Part shown: one piece after another, positions 5,645-6,094 of the stretch
Position numbering within the stretch: position 1 is the first letter of the stretch
How the letters are laid out: each line of letters begins with the position of its first letter
Assembly: GCA_934101745.1 (NCBI GenBank)
Contig: CAKOSD010000071.1
Location: 1-6,094, forward strand
Source of the DNA: an uncultured Bacilli bacterium
GTDB taxonomy: Bacteria > Bacillota_I > Bacilli_A > RF39 > UBA660
Length of the DNA stretch: 6,094 bases
Direction: 5' to 3'
Program-made: the position numbers and the translations under genes
Notes under the pieces: model-generated
Database searches by the model: none
The model's input: the letters and a program-made list of their open reading frames with translations, nothing else
What the model was told of the DNA's origin: nothing

Positions 5645-5674
5645 AAAAGGATACTTTAAGTGGTGTTCTTTTTT
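5645..5674 (+). terminator. possible terminator of the PduL gene
   Basis: The arms 5645-5655 and 5662-5672 can pair over 11 positions, counting four G-T wobbles, around a 6-nt loop. The right arm ends in a T-run reaching 5674. It begins 8 nt after the TAA stop. Because of the wobbles and A-T pairs the hairpin is only moderately stable. Confidence 0.45.
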
Positions 5675-5715
5675 CTATATTCTAAAGAAATTACTATTAT
5701 TTTGGTTATAAGTTA

Positions 5716-5724
5716 TGGTAAAAT
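5716..5724 (+). promoter_or_regulatory. extended -10 promoter upstream of the prepilin gene
   Basis: TGG followed by TAAAAT (5719-5724) is an extended -10 element (TGn plus 5 of 6 matches). No good -35 is seen at the usual distance, which extended -10 promoters tolerate. It lies about 78 nt upstream of the prepilin start, leaving a purine-rich leader at 5730-5801. Confidence 0.5.
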
Positions 5725-5763
5725 AATTAAAGTAGAATGGTAGGTGTGAGAATAAGGATAGGG

Positions 5764-5805
5764 ATGATGAGGATAAAAAATGTTAGAAAGGAAAAAGAAA
5801 GGTGA
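5764..5805 (+). CDS. possible 13-codon leader peptide before the prepilin gene
   Basis: ATG 5764 to TGA 5803-5805 encodes a very basic 13-residue peptide (M-M-R-I-K-N-V-R-K-E-K-E-R). An AAGGATAGGG purine stretch (5754-5763) directly abuts the ATG, closer than ideal. An in-frame GTG at 5746 after a TAGGTG sequence could extend it by six codons. Its TGA overlaps the GTG start of the prepilin gene, an arrangement typical of translational coupling. The short length and generally purine-rich leader mean it may be fortuitous. Confidence 0.25.
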   Translation: MMRIKNVRKEKER

Positions 5806-6094
5806 AGAAAAAAAGTAAGGGATTTTCCATTCCTGAGCTATTGGCAGTTATTGTAATTATGGGCATTTTAATTACGATTGCCACCGCCAGTTATAATGGA
5901 ATTAGTAGGTCTATGAAAGAAAAGACTTACAATAATAAAGTTAATTTAATTAAAACTAAAGCCTTAGAGTATGCTGCTGATAACGGGGTTGACGTGGCTA
6001 CGATAAGTGTGGCTAAGTTAATTAGCGAAGGTTATTTAGAAGTAGAAAATGAAACCGATGGTAATGAAAAAATGAATAATCCGTTGGGTGGTTA
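5802..6094 (+). CDS. type IV prepilin-like protein, 3' end missing
   Basis: Ninety-seven residues are present and the frame runs off the window. The start is GTG 5802, with AAAGGA (5787-5792) 9 nt upstream. The N-terminus M-K-K-K-S-K-G is a basic type III signal ending in Gly7; prepilin peptidase would cut between G7 and F8, leaving F-S-I-P-E with the conserved Glu at +5 (E12). The hydrophobic helix 11-30 (L-L-A-V-I-V-I-M-G-I-L-I-T-I-A-T-A) is the usual assembly and membrane segment, followed by an amphipathic helix and the start of the globular domain. Such proteins form type IV pili or competence/secretion pseudopili at the cell surface. Which system it belongs to cannot be told, as no pilus assembly ATPase or peptidase gene is in view. 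An incomplete N-P-L-G-G segment at the window end resembles the start of the loop seen in many Firmicute pseudopilins. Confidence 0.9.
   Translation, partial: MKKKSKGFSIPELLAVIVIMGILITIATASYNGISRSMKEKTYNNKVNLIKTKALEYAADNGVDVATISVAKLISEGYLEVENETDGNEKMNNPLGG

Overview
The window is AT-rich. It has short intergenic spacers, strong AGGAGG-like ribosome sites, TTGACA/TATAAT-type promoters, and TGG-encoded tryptophans with TGA apparently used as a stop. This fits a low-GC Firmicute, probably an uncultured gut-type Bacilli/Erysipelotrichia or RF39-like lineage; that placement is inferred from composition and gene style only. No rRNA, tRNA, IS element or CRISPR array was seen.

Layout: (1) 1-952, + strand: the 3' part of a gene whose product looks like an ADP-ribosyltransferase-fold protein, overlapping by 20 nt a small acidic protein of unknown function. 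(2) 1017-2093, + strand: a family 2 glycosyltransferase with a C-terminal TPR tail. (3) 2277-3434, - strand: an unrecognised two-TM protein (here MP1), convergent with the glycosyltransferase, with its own promoter and terminator. (4) 3503-3766, + strand: a decayed copy of the glycosyltransferase TPR tail. (5) 3798-4886, - strand: a divergent paralogue of the two-TM protein (MP2), again with its own consensus promoter and terminator. (6) 5067-5636, + strand: a PduL-type phosphotransacylase with its own promoter. (7) 5802-6094, + strand: the 5' part of a type IV prepilin-like gene cut by the window end.

The central 1.0-4.9 kb is a repeated module: a + strand glycosyltransferase facing a - strand membrane protein, twice in succession, with the second glycosyltransferase reduced to a stub. 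The two membrane proteins are highly diverged but keep an almost invariant ANPYPNCE block. The glycosyltransferase stub is still about 93% identical in DNA to its parent over the aligned part, so the two halves of the module have different histories. This duplicated pairing, with a membrane family I do not recognise, is the strongest candidate for something undescribed. The ART-like/small-protein overlap is a second candidate, possibly toxin-antitoxin-like. PduL (acyl-CoA to acyl-phosphate metabolism) and the prepilin appear to be independent flanking genes.
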